A stretch of DNA of 9,914 nucleotides from Paraktedonobacter sp035294465 (GTDB taxonomy: Bacteria; Chloroflexota; Ktedonobacteria; Ktedonobacterales; Ktedonobacteraceae). The stretch lies in NCBI GenBank assembly GCA_035294465.1, contig DATGKW010000133.1, positions 1 through 9,914 on the forward strand, read 5' to 3'. Below are positions 1-6,168 of this stretch, piece by piece (within the stretch, counting starts at the first letter, position 1; the number at the start of each line of letters is the position of its first letter). Under the pieces are notes generated by a model that did not search any database, was not told where the DNA came from, and was given only the letters and a program-made list of their open reading frames with translations. Made by a program: the position numbers and the translations under genes.

Positions 1-2
1 TC

Positions 3-233
3 AGCTTCTTGATCGTCGCGGCTGTCCTCTATTTTTTCGTTGTGCGCCCGGTCAACGCTCTAGTAGCTCGTTACAAGCCTAAGGAAGTAGAAGTTCCTCC
101 GACGACGCGGGATTGCCCTTATTGTCTCCAGGCGATTCCTTTGCAGGCCACGCGCTGCGCCTTTTGCACCTCGCCCGTGCCTCCGGTAGACGCTCCGGCA
201 CATGCCCAGGCAAGCACTCAATCCGGGCAATAG
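3..233 (+). CDS. mscL: Large-conductance mechanosensitive channel MscL, C-terminal part with zinc ribbon (partial, 5' end outside window)
   Basis: The open frame enters from the left edge (first full codon at 3) and ends in TAG at 231-233. The visible 76 residues begin with a hydrophobic stretch (SFLIVAAVLYFFVVRPVNAL) that matches the second transmembrane helix and following basic turn of MscL, the homopentameric inner-membrane channel that opens under hypo-osmotic shock. After the helix comes a short linker and then a four-cysteine ribbon, CPYC-x10-CAFC, at nucleotides 114-167, followed by a Pro/Ala-rich tail. Canonical E. coli MscL lacks this ribbon; MscL homologues with an appended zinc-ribbon tail are known from several phyla, so the tail is a variant and not a fusion artefact. 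Metal binding is inferred from the cysteine spacing. The N-terminal gating segment and first helix lie outside the window, so the identification rests on one helix plus the tail. Confidence 0.8.
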   Translation, partial: SFLIVAAVLYFFVVRPVNALVARYKPKEVEVPPTTRDCPYCLQAIPLQATRCAFCTSPVPPVDAPAHAQASTQSGQ

Positions 234-267
234 AAATTGTAAAGCCGAAAGAGGGATGTCACATAGT

Positions 268-320
268 TGAGTTGGCTAGAAGCTCATTGATGCTTATTTG
301 ATGAGTTTCTAGCCAACTCA
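268..320. terminator. Large inverted repeat between convergent genes, possible bidirectional terminator
   Basis: Arms at 268-287 and 301-320 are complementary at 19 of 20 positions (the exception can form a G-U pair), with a 13-nt loop at 288-300. The repeat sits between the stop of mscL (233) and the stop of the convergent methyltransferase gene (397), where a shared terminator would be expected. Neither side has a clear run of T after the stem, so it is not a textbook Rho-independent terminator. The structure is seen directly; the termination role is inferred from position. It could instead be a member of a dispersed palindromic repeat family. Confidence 0.6.
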
Positions 321-396
321 AAAGTTCCCGGCTCGTCTCCAGTATTCGTGTAAAGCTGAGGCACTCGCAACATTCATTGTGGTATACAGAGAAGCG

Positions 397-1275
397 TTAC
401 ACTTCTGCCTCCGGTTTGGCCCCCCAGGCCGTGAGCAGGTGCCAGGTAGCAAAGAAATCGGGTTGCTGCATTTCCTGAATAGCCTGTTGGCAAATGGCAT
501 CATAATCCTTACTCAGGCAACCCCATTTTTGCAGAAATGGGCGAAACGTCTGGAAGATACGCAGCATATTCTCGATATACGCCTGTCCTTCAGCGGTACC
601 AACGTGATAATGCAGAATGTAAGCCCTGGTCTGCACCTGGTGATAACCACGCTGGCCAAGCATCGGAACCAGATGAGAGATTATTCCGGTACCCTCCTGA
701 GTGAAGAAGTGTCCAGATCGAAATAGCGCGCACAGGAACATCTCGAAGAAGCGCAGAAGAGCCGGGCTACTGCTCTCGGAAACTACCTCGCCATCGGTGA
801 TACGCACTATGCCGCCCGGACGCACAACCCGCAGCAATTCGATGAGTACTCTGGGCCATTCCCAGGTACGCAGAAAACCCATACCAAAGCGCATATTGAC
901 CAGATCAAAAGAATCATCGGGAAAACGCAATGCTTGTAGCGCGTCCATCGTTTGAAATACAACGCGCCCATCAACCTGCTGAGCAGCGGCCCGCGCGTTT
1001 GCAAATTCGACTACACGGGGATCGATATCAATACCCACCAGCGACATCTCAGGATAGGTCTGGGCAGCTTCAATTGCCCAGCTACCCGGCCCGCTGGCAA
1101 TATCGAGCACTCGCCGGAAAGCGCTCAAATCGGTCTGTTCGGCCAGCACACCACCCATTGATGCCGTAATAAAACGGTCTTGATCAACTAGGCGCTGGAA
1201 CTCTTCACTCTGTTGTCCCTGAACAAAATATGTACTGGAATACTGCGGTTCCCGTGGGTGCGAAGGTATAGCCAT
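397..1275 (-). CDS. Class I SAM-dependent methyltransferase
   Basis: This 292-residue protein has the Rossmann-like methyltransferase fold. Motif I is VLDIASGPGSWAIEA (residues 56-70), the glycine-rich SAM-binding loop. The acidic end of strand 2 is GIDIDP (81-86). A post-motif DSFDLVNMRF (121-130) and the strand-5 signature LLRVVRPGGIVRITDGE (147-163) follow in the usual order and spacing of Methyltransf_11/25-type enzymes. The start at 1275 is supported by GGAGGAA at 1283-1289 (- strand), 7 nt from the ATG. The remaining C-terminal region (about 165-292) would form the substrate cap and gives no clear clue to the acceptor, so the substrate is unknown; UbiE-like small-molecule methylation is only one possibility. 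It is monocistronic, convergent with mscL and divergent from the NurA gene. Confidence 0.9.
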   Translation of the reverse strand: MAIPSHPREPQYSSTYFVQGQQSEEFQRLVDQDRFITASMGGVLAEQTDLSAFRRVLDIASGPGSWAIEAAQTYPEMSLVGIDIDPRVVEFANARAAAQQVDGRVVFQTMDALQALRFPDDSFDLVNMRFGMGFLRTWEWPRVLIELLRVVRPGGIVRITDGEVVSESSSPALLRFFEMFLCALFRSGHFFTQEGTGIISHLVPMLGQRGYHQVQTRAYILHYHVGTAEGQAYIENMLRIFQTFRPFLQKWGCLSKDYDAICQQAIQEMQQPDFFATWHLLTAWGAKPEAEV

Positions 1276-1393
1276 AATCTTATTCCTCCGAACTTACAAC
1301 TGATCTTCAAACCCTTCCTTTCATCAGACCAGCATCACACAAAAATTCCCTGGGTACTATTCCTATCGCATGGGTAAAAAAGGTCCGTATGCC

Positions 1394-1423
1394 ATTATAC
1401 CAGAAACAGCCTGCTAATTTCCA
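1394..1423 (-). promoter_or_regulatory. Predicted sigma70-type promoter of the methyltransferase gene
   Basis: On the - strand a perfect TATAAT occupies 1394-1399 and is preceded by TGG, giving an extended -10 element. A weaker -35 match (TGGAAA, 1418-1423) lies 18 bp upstream. Transcription would start near 1387, leaving a leader of about 110 nt before the ATG at 1275. The boxes are read directly; promoter activity is inferred. Confidence 0.55.
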
Positions 1424-1640
1424 CTATACAAACGAGCATTCGTCTTTTGTTTTCTCCTTGTTTCAATCGATTTATAATACTTCTCTATTAGCTTGATGAT
1501 AGTATTAGAAGAATATAAATGAATCAATGTAGATCGTGATACCACCAGTTCTGCTAGCAAAGGCATATCTGCCGATTTATCGCTCGCCTGCTGCATAAAA
1601 GTTGGAGCACCTTCCAATGTTCTTCAACCAGTCAAGATAA

Positions 1641-1669
1641 TTGCATCTCTACATAAACAGTGGTAAGAT
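1641..1669 (+). promoter_or_regulatory. Candidate promoter of the nurA-like operon
   Basis: TTGCAT (1641-1646) and TAAGAT (1664-1669) are separated by exactly 17 bp, giving a predicted start near 1676 and a leader of about 70 nt before the chosen ATG at 1749. Match to consensus is moderate (3/6 and 4/6), so this is a plausible rather than secure call. Confidence 0.35.
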
Positions 1670-1748
1670 AGAGTGGCAGTTTTTTCATTCTTGCAAACAT
1701 GACCTGGTTCTACCTCTTTTTCCTCAGAAAATGCGTGGGAGAGCTTCA

Positions 1749-2864
1749 ATGGATCCGCAGAGCTATACTCAGATCAAACAGGAAATTGCAACTCGCATAG
1801 AAGCAGACCGCATTCTCCTCGACCAGCTACGGGATGAAATACGCCCTCTACGCAGTGAAGTTAGGCGTATCATGCCACGCACAACCACAGCAATATCGCT
1901 GGTAGCCGCTGATGGAGGAAACAACAGTCTGCGTTTTGATCCTTTCTTAATCAATATCATACGTATTGTAGATTCAAATAATAAAGAATACTGTTTAGAA
2001 GCTATTACTCCAACAACTGATATATCTGAGCTGAGTGAGAAGCAATTCAATGCAGATGGCAGTCCCAAAACACAGCTCGGTGAAATGATGAAATACCTTA
2101 ATGTGAAGGATCTCAGGCAGTTGAGCGACATGATTCGCACCGATAACAGTGGGAAGGCAATAAGCCTGAGATGGGTAGAGGTTTATAGAGAATTGGTAGA
2201 ATGGGCTGCGCTTTTTTCGATTATCCGCAGGACAGGGTTTAGCTCGGACACCCTTATTGTGCGCGATGGCCTGTTACGAACCCAGGTTTTCGCTTATGGT
2301 CTGTTCGGGCGATACCGCGAGGGCTTGCAGGAGAGCATTGAACATCAGAGACACTACCATCGCAGAAAAATCTATCTCGCGAGCGTTGCTAAGCACAGTC
2401 AGGCTCTTAACCGCTACCGTTTAGCTATGGCGCTCGAAGAGATCCTCACCACAGCGTACCCTGCCTATCTTCCTATTCCTCGCGCTACAGAGGCGAACGC
2501 GTATATCTGGTCCGATTATGCCAATAGAGAGGACCTTTTTGTTGCTGGTAAGATGTTCTTCGTGAAATTCGGCAGCGGCCGCCGTGACCCGATCTGGCCG
2601 GTAGATATCTTTCTTTCCCAGGAGGCCGAGGCTCCGCAGATTCTTGGCTATTTGCTGGCAGATGCGAACAACGGCTTTCCTATACCATTATATCCACAAT
2701 GCCTGCAAAAAGCGCATGAGAATGCCGCCCTGGTTGAGTTTGACTTTGATATCTTCCAGAACTATATTTTTGATGGCATCAGAAAGGTTCTGGGCAACAA
2801 CGCGCAGGTTCCCGACGTATTTCGCCTCCAAGAGAGCGACCCCACCCAGCGAAGATATGAATAA
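1749..2864 (+). CDS. NurA-family DNA end-processing nuclease
   Basis: The 371-residue product carries the conserved motif series of NurA, a Mn-dependent single-strand endonuclease / 5'-3' exonuclease that normally works with the HerA translocase in DNA end resection. Visible in order are the first catalytic aspartate in SLVAADGG (D55), the central LIVRDGLLR (D173), a lysine motif SVAKHSQAL (K215), the PIWPVD strand (281-286, D286), the G-F-P-I-P-L turn (309-314) and a C-terminal KAHENA histidine (H323). Residues 1-45 look like a charged helical lead-in, as in other family members. I chose the ATG at 1749 because GGGAG lies 8 nt upstream; the frame is open back to a TTG at 1641 and contains an ATG at 1731, but these have poorer ribosome binding sites and add residues foreign to the family. 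A second gene follows after 21 bp. No HerA gene is in view. The family assignment comes from motif recognition; activity is inferred. Confidence 0.8.
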   Translation: MDPQSYTQIKQEIATRIEADRILLDQLRDEIRPLRSEVRRIMPRTTTAISLVAADGGNNSLRFDPFLINIIRIVDSNNKEYCLEAITPTTDISELSEKQFNADGSPKTQLGEMMKYLNVKDLRQLSDMIRTDNSGKAISLRWVEVYRELVEWAALFSIIRRTGFSSDTLIVRDGLLRTQVFAYGLFGRYREGLQESIEHQRHYHRRKIYLASVAKHSQALNRYRLAMALEEILTTAYPAYLPIPRATEANAYIWSDYANREDLFVAGKMFFVKFGSGRRDPIWPVDIFLSQEAEAPQILGYLLADANNGFPIPLYPQCLQKAHENAALVEFDFDIFQNYIFDGIRKVLGNNAQVPDVFRLQESDPTQRRYE

Positions 2865-2885
2865 AGAAAGCAGAGGAATGCTTTT

Positions 2886-3509
2886 ATGCTATGCATCGAA
2901 CTCTTCCCCCGCATCCAGACGGTAGGTATTTTTCGCGGTCTGAGTGTCCTTTTGAATGAGCCCATCCCAGGACAAGGTGTTTTTTGGAGTTCTGTTGGAA
3001 ATCAGCCTTACCCTATCCCTCTCCGTGTATTATCATTTGAACACATGTATACCGTGCTTGATCCACAGAACACTCGCACTGCAGTGGATGCCTTCGCTCA
3101 AACACTGAAAACGAAATTTCAAAGTGCTCTGCAAGATCGGCTTGAGCAACTTGAAGATCTGATGCCGCTCTCTACAGAGGGCAATGGCAGCAATCAGGGA
3201 GAAGAAGCTATTGATGCTCTTGCACTTTACAGAAAACAGGCGATTCGCGCCTTCCAAAACAACTCGGACATACTCAGACAAATACGAGAGCGCGGCATAC
3301 CATGGGGAGCTATCTTCGGATTTTTAGTAAAACAACTTCCCGAAGAGATAGATGAATCGGGACGTGAAGATATCGCCAGGCATCTGGTAGACGAGGCAGT
3401 AGGGACAGTTTTCGGAAGAGAAAACGAGGGATGGCATAAAGAGGATGTATTTAGCAGTAATAAAAATAGATGGATAAAATGGGTTAAAATGGGAGAAAAA
3501 AGCTCATGA
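2886..3509 (+). CDS. Uncharacterised protein encoded downstream of the NurA-like nuclease
   Basis: I do not recognise this 207-residue protein. The start at 2886 has AGAGGA at 2872-2877, 8 nt upstream, and only 21 bp separate it from the nuclease stop, so the two genes are probably co-transcribed and possibly co-functional. The N-terminal 60 residues look like a beta-rich domain (TVGIFRGLSVLLNEPIPGQG at 12-31, then PYPIPLRVLSFEHMYTVLD). Residues 65-95 are strongly helical and charged (KTKFQSALQDRLEQLEDLM), followed by a Ser/Gly/Asn/Glu-rich linker (96-107). A second helical region includes GIPWGAIFGFLVKQLPEE (137-154), and a lysine/tryptophan-rich tail (KNRWIKWVKMGEK) ends the protein. There is no signal peptide, transmembrane helix, Walker motif or cysteine cluster. 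It could be an adaptor or regulator of the nuclease; that is inference from operon position alone. Confidence 0.8.
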   Translation: MLCIELFPRIQTVGIFRGLSVLLNEPIPGQGVFWSSVGNQPYPIPLRVLSFEHMYTVLDPQNTRTAVDAFAQTLKTKFQSALQDRLEQLEDLMPLSTEGNGSNQGEEAIDALALYRKQAIRAFQNNSDILRQIRERGIPWGAIFGFLVKQLPEEIDESGREDIARHLVDEAVGTVFGRENEGWHKEDVFSSNKNRWIKWVKMGEKSS

Positions 3510-3534
3510 CGATGTGCCTTCCCCCTCCACTCCC

Positions 3535-3564
3535 TTGACGCTTCTCCGCGCGCGGTGCTATCCT
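3535..3564 (+). promoter_or_regulatory. Predicted promoter of the leucine-catabolism operon with palindromic spacer
   Basis: TTGACG (3535-3540) and TATCCT (3559-3564) are 18 bp apart, and TGC directly before the -10 box forms an extended -10. The expected start is near 3571, giving a leader of about 118 nt before the mccB ATG at 3690. The spacer contains a perfect 10-bp palindrome, CCGCGCGCGG (3546-3555), which could be an operator. The boxes are seen directly; function is inferred. Confidence 0.5.
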
Positions 3565-3689
3565 GCAAGAGAGGCAGGGCGCGATGAGGCATGCTGCTTC
3601 AAGGGCGGCGCGGCTGGTTGGTGATGGAAGATGGAGCGTATCTGGAGGCAATCCACCGCCCCTACTGTCGAGGAGGAAGTCTGATTCTT

Positions 3690-5297
3690 ATGGGCATTTT
3701 AGAATCCCACGTTGATCGCCAGAGCAGCGAATTCCAGGCAAATAGCGCGTATTTTCAAGAACTGCTGGCCGAGTTGCACACGCGTATCGAGAAAGTGCAG
3801 CAGGGCGGCGGGCCGGAAGCCATCGCGCGGCACCGCAAGCGCAATAAACTGCTGGCACGCGAACGTATCCAATTGCTATGCGACCCCGATACTCCCTTTT
3901 TAGAACTCAGTCCGCTGGCTGCCTGGGACATGTATGAGAATGACGCGCCTTCCGCCGGCATTGTGACCGGTATCGGTGTGATCGAAGGGCAGGAATGTGT
4001 GATTGTCGCCAACGATGCCACAGTCAAAGGCGGCACATACTACCCGATGACGGTGAAAAAGCATCTGCGCGCGCAGGAAATCGCTGAGCAGAACCATTTG
4101 CCCTGTATCTACCTGGTCGATTCCGGCGGGGCTTTTCTGCCGCTCCAGGCCGATGTTTTTCCTGATCGCGACCACTTTGGGCGTATCTTCTATAACCAGG
4201 CGCGCATGTCGAGCCAGCGCATCCCACAGATCGCGGTAGTGATGGGTTCCTGCACAGCCGGGGGCGCGTATGTGCCCGCAATGAGCGACGAGACGGTGAT
4301 TGTACGCGGCAACGGTACGATCTTCCTGGGCGGTCCTCCTCTGGTCAAAGCAGCGACGGGCGAAGAGGTAACGGCGGAGGAACTGGGCGGGGCCGATGTA
4401 CATTGTCGCACTTCGGGTGTGACCGACCACTACGCGCAAAACGACGAGCATGCGCTGGCAATTTGCCGCGAGATTGTAGCCAATCTTAACCCGCGTAAGT
4501 ATATTCCCTGGGAAATCGCCGAGCCGGAGCCACCGCTCTACGATCCGAGCGAACTTTACGGGATCGTACCGCGCGATGGGCGCAGGAGCTACGACGTGCA
4601 TGAGGTAATCGCACGTCTGGTCGATGGCAGCCGCTTCCACGAGTTTAAAGAGCTTTATGGCACCACGCTGGTCTGCGGCTTTGCACGCCTGATGGGCTAT
4701 CCGGTGGGTATTATCGCCAATAATGGTATTCTCTTTTCCGAAAGCGCGCTCAAAGCCACGCACTTTATTGAACTTTGCGCGCAGCGTTCCACGCCCCTGA
4801 TCTTCCTTCAAAACATTACCGGCTTTATGGTGGGTAAACAGTACGAGAACGGTGGCATCGCCAAGGATGGGGCCAAGATGGTCATGGCTGTAGCCAACGC
4901 GCCGGTGCCGCGCTTCACCGTGATCATCGGCGGCTCATTCGGCGCAGGCAACTATGGAATGTGTGGACGCGCCTATTCGCCCCGCCAACTCTGGATGTGG
5001 CCCAACGCGCGCATCTCCGTCATGGGCGGCGAGCAGGCGGCCAGCGTGCTGGCGACGGTACGTCAGGAGAGCCTGGCCGCGAAGGGGCGGCAGATGTCTC
5101 CCGAAGAAGAGGCCGAGTTTAAGCGCCCGATTCTGGAAAAATATGAGGAAGAAGGCAACCCCTACTATAGCACGGCCCGTCTGTGGGACGATGGCATTAT
5201 TGATCCATGCGATACACGCACCGTCCTGGCCCTGGGCATCGCGGCCTCGCTGAACGCACCCCTGCCCGAAACTCCCTTTGGCGTGTTCAGAATGTGA
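3690..5297 (+). CDS. mccB: 3-methylcrotonyl-CoA carboxylase, beta (carboxyltransferase) subunit
   Basis: This subunit (LiuB in liu nomenclature) transfers carboxyl from biotin on the alpha subunit to 3-methylcrotonyl-CoA, forming 3-methylglutaconyl-CoA in leucine and isovalerate breakdown. The 535-residue length is typical. Diagnostic blocks are YLVDSGGAFLPLQADVFPDR (141-160), DHFGRIFYNQARMSS (161-175), the N-terminal oxyanion loop GSCTAGGAY (186-194), FLQNITGFMVG (372-382), the C-terminal oxyanion loop GGSFGAGNYGM (414-424), VMGGEQAA (444-451) and the family-typical ending FGVFRM. These resemble human MCCC2 and bacterial LiuB more closely than propionyl-CoA carboxylase beta; geranyl-CoA carboxylase is the nearest alternative, but the adjacent liuC favours MCC. 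The frame is open back to an ATG at 3591, but the start at 3690 has AGGAGGAAG at 3671-3679 and gives the normal N-terminus (MGILESHVD). First gene of a three-gene operon. Confidence 0.95.
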   Translation: MGILESHVDRQSSEFQANSAYFQELLAELHTRIEKVQQGGGPEAIARHRKRNKLLARERIQLLCDPDTPFLELSPLAAWDMYENDAPSAGIVTGIGVIEGQECVIVANDATVKGGTYYPMTVKKHLRAQEIAEQNHLPCIYLVDSGGAFLPLQADVFPDRDHFGRIFYNQARMSSQRIPQIAVVMGSCTAGGAYVPAMSDETVIVRGNGTIFLGGPPLVKAATGEEVTAEELGGADVHCRTSGVTDHYAQNDEHALAICREIVANLNPRKYIPWEIAEPEPPLYDPSELYGIVPRDGRRSYDVHEVIARLVDGSRFHEFKELYGTTLVCGFARLMGYPVGIIANNGILFSESALKATHFIELCAQRSTPLIFLQNITGFMVGKQYENGGIAKDGAKMVMAVANAPVPRFTVIIGGSFGAGNYGMCGRAYSPRQLWMWPNARISVMGGEQAASVLATVRQESLAAKGRQMSPEEEAEFKRPILEKYEEEGNPYYSTARLWDDGIIDPCDTRTVLALGIAASLNAPLPETPFGVFRM

Positions 5298-5318
5298 TGG
5301 AAGAAGGAGCATAACATT

Positions 5319-6131
5319 ATGTCAATTTTCGACACGGTGCTGGTTGAACACAGCCACAAACAGCGCATTGCCACTGTTACAATGAACCGCCCGGAGATCC
5401 ATAACGCGCTCAACGCGCAATTGCTCAACGACCTGAAGGCGGCTTTCCAGGAACTCAGCCGGGACGATCATCTCTCGGCGGTGATCCTGACGGGCGCGGG
5501 CAAGTCGTTTAGCGCGGGGGCCGACCTGGCGACGATGCAGGCTGCGATTCAGTACACTCAGGAACAGAATCAGCAGGAGGCGACTCAGCTAGCCGGAACC
5601 TTCGAGTTCATCGATACTTTTCCCACCCCCGTGGTAGCGCGTGTGAATGGCGCAGCGATGGGAGGCGGACTGGGATTGCTGGCGGTCTGCGATATTGTCA
5701 TTGCTGCCGATACGGCGCGGCTGGCCTTTAGCGAAGTGAAGCTGGGCATTGCCCCGGCAGTCATCTCACCTTACGTGGTGCGCAAAATCGGCGCGTCCTG
5801 GGCACGCAGGCTATTTGTGACCGGCGAGCGCTTCACACCGGCCCTGGCGCGTGAGATTGGCCTGATTCATACAGTCGTGCCGCTTACAGAACTGGACGCA
5901 GCGGTGGAGAGCACTATTGGGGAACTGTTGACCAGCGCACCGCAGGCCATGCGCGCGTGTAAGGTACTGGCCAGGGACATCGCTCAGATGGAACAGGACG
6001 AAGCGCGCATGTTCACAACCGAGACGATTGCTCGCCTGCGGGTGAGCGCGGAGGGCCAGGAGGGCCTGCGAGCCTTTCTGGAAAAACGCAAACCGGATTG
6101 GGTTCCGGCGGGCGAGGCGAGCGGAATGTAG
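5319..6131 (+). CDS. liuC: Methylglutaconyl-CoA hydratase (crotonase family)
   Basis: Likely hydrates 3-methylglutaconyl-CoA, the product of the carboxylase encoded on either side, to HMG-CoA. The 270-residue protein shows the crotonase fold signatures: RPEIHNALN (24-32), the CoA/oxyanion segment GAGKSFSAGADL (59-70) and the second oxyanion loop NGAAMGGGLGLLAVCDIVIA (110-129). In FSEVKLGIAPAVISPYVV (137-154) the retained catalytic glutamate is E139. The first of the two glutamates of classical enoyl-CoA hydratase is replaced by Gly in GGGLGLL; bacterial LiuC-type hydratases share this replacement and the PAVISPYVV block, which favours LiuC over a general fatty-acid enoyl-CoA hydratase. AAGGAG at 5304-5309 supports the start. 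It lies 21 bp after mccB and 37 bp before mccA, so all three are probably one transcript. Confidence 0.85.
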   Translation: MSIFDTVLVEHSHKQRIATVTMNRPEIHNALNAQLLNDLKAAFQELSRDDHLSAVILTGAGKSFSAGADLATMQAAIQYTQEQNQQEATQLAGTFEFIDTFPTPVVARVNGAAMGGGLGLLAVCDIVIAADTARLAFSEVKLGIAPAVISPYVVRKIGASWARRLFVTGERFTPALAREIGLIHTVVPLTELDAAVESTIGELLTSAPQAMRACKVLARDIAQMEQDEARMFTTETIARLRVSAEGQEGLRAFLEKRKPDWVPAGEASGM

Positions 6132-6168
6132 CGACGCCCCTAGTGTGCGTCGTTGAGGATAATAAGGC

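Larger units (their letters stand above)
1276..1748. other. Divergent intergenic region, A+T-rich
   Basis: This 473-bp gap separates the divergent methyltransferase and NurA genes. It holds the methyltransferase leader and promoter, a candidate NurA promoter (1641-1669) and the NurA ribosome binding site (GGGAG at 1737-1741). A 67-codon open frame on the - strand (1414-1617) starts with TTG and lacks a well-spaced Shine-Dalgarno sequence, so I do not call it as a gene. No tRNA, CRISPR array or insertion sequence end is visible. Confidence 0.6.

Noticed and set aside
1641..1748. Longer NurA frame starting at TTG 1641 or ATG 1731
   Set aside because: The TTG coincides with a candidate -35 box, the extra residues are not family-like, and GGGAG at 1737-1741 fits the ATG at 1749.
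3591..3689. Longer N-terminus for MccB starting at the ATG at 3591 (or 3624)
   Set aside because: The added residues do not resemble MCC beta N-termini, neither ATG has a convincing ribosome binding site, and the start at 3690 has AGGAGGAAG upstream and gives the usual 535 residues.
3584..3715. A 43-codon frame in the mccB leader overlapping its start, considered as a leucine leader peptide
   Set aside because: It contains only three leucine codons with no clustered run, no attenuator-like hairpin pair is evident, and its GC-rich Arg/Ser/Gly composition looks like chance translation.
3900..4811. A 303-codon open frame on the - strand inside mccB
   Set aside because: It is antisense to strongly conserved carboxyltransferase codons, and its histidine/arginine-rich translation is typical of a shadow frame in GC-rich coding DNA.
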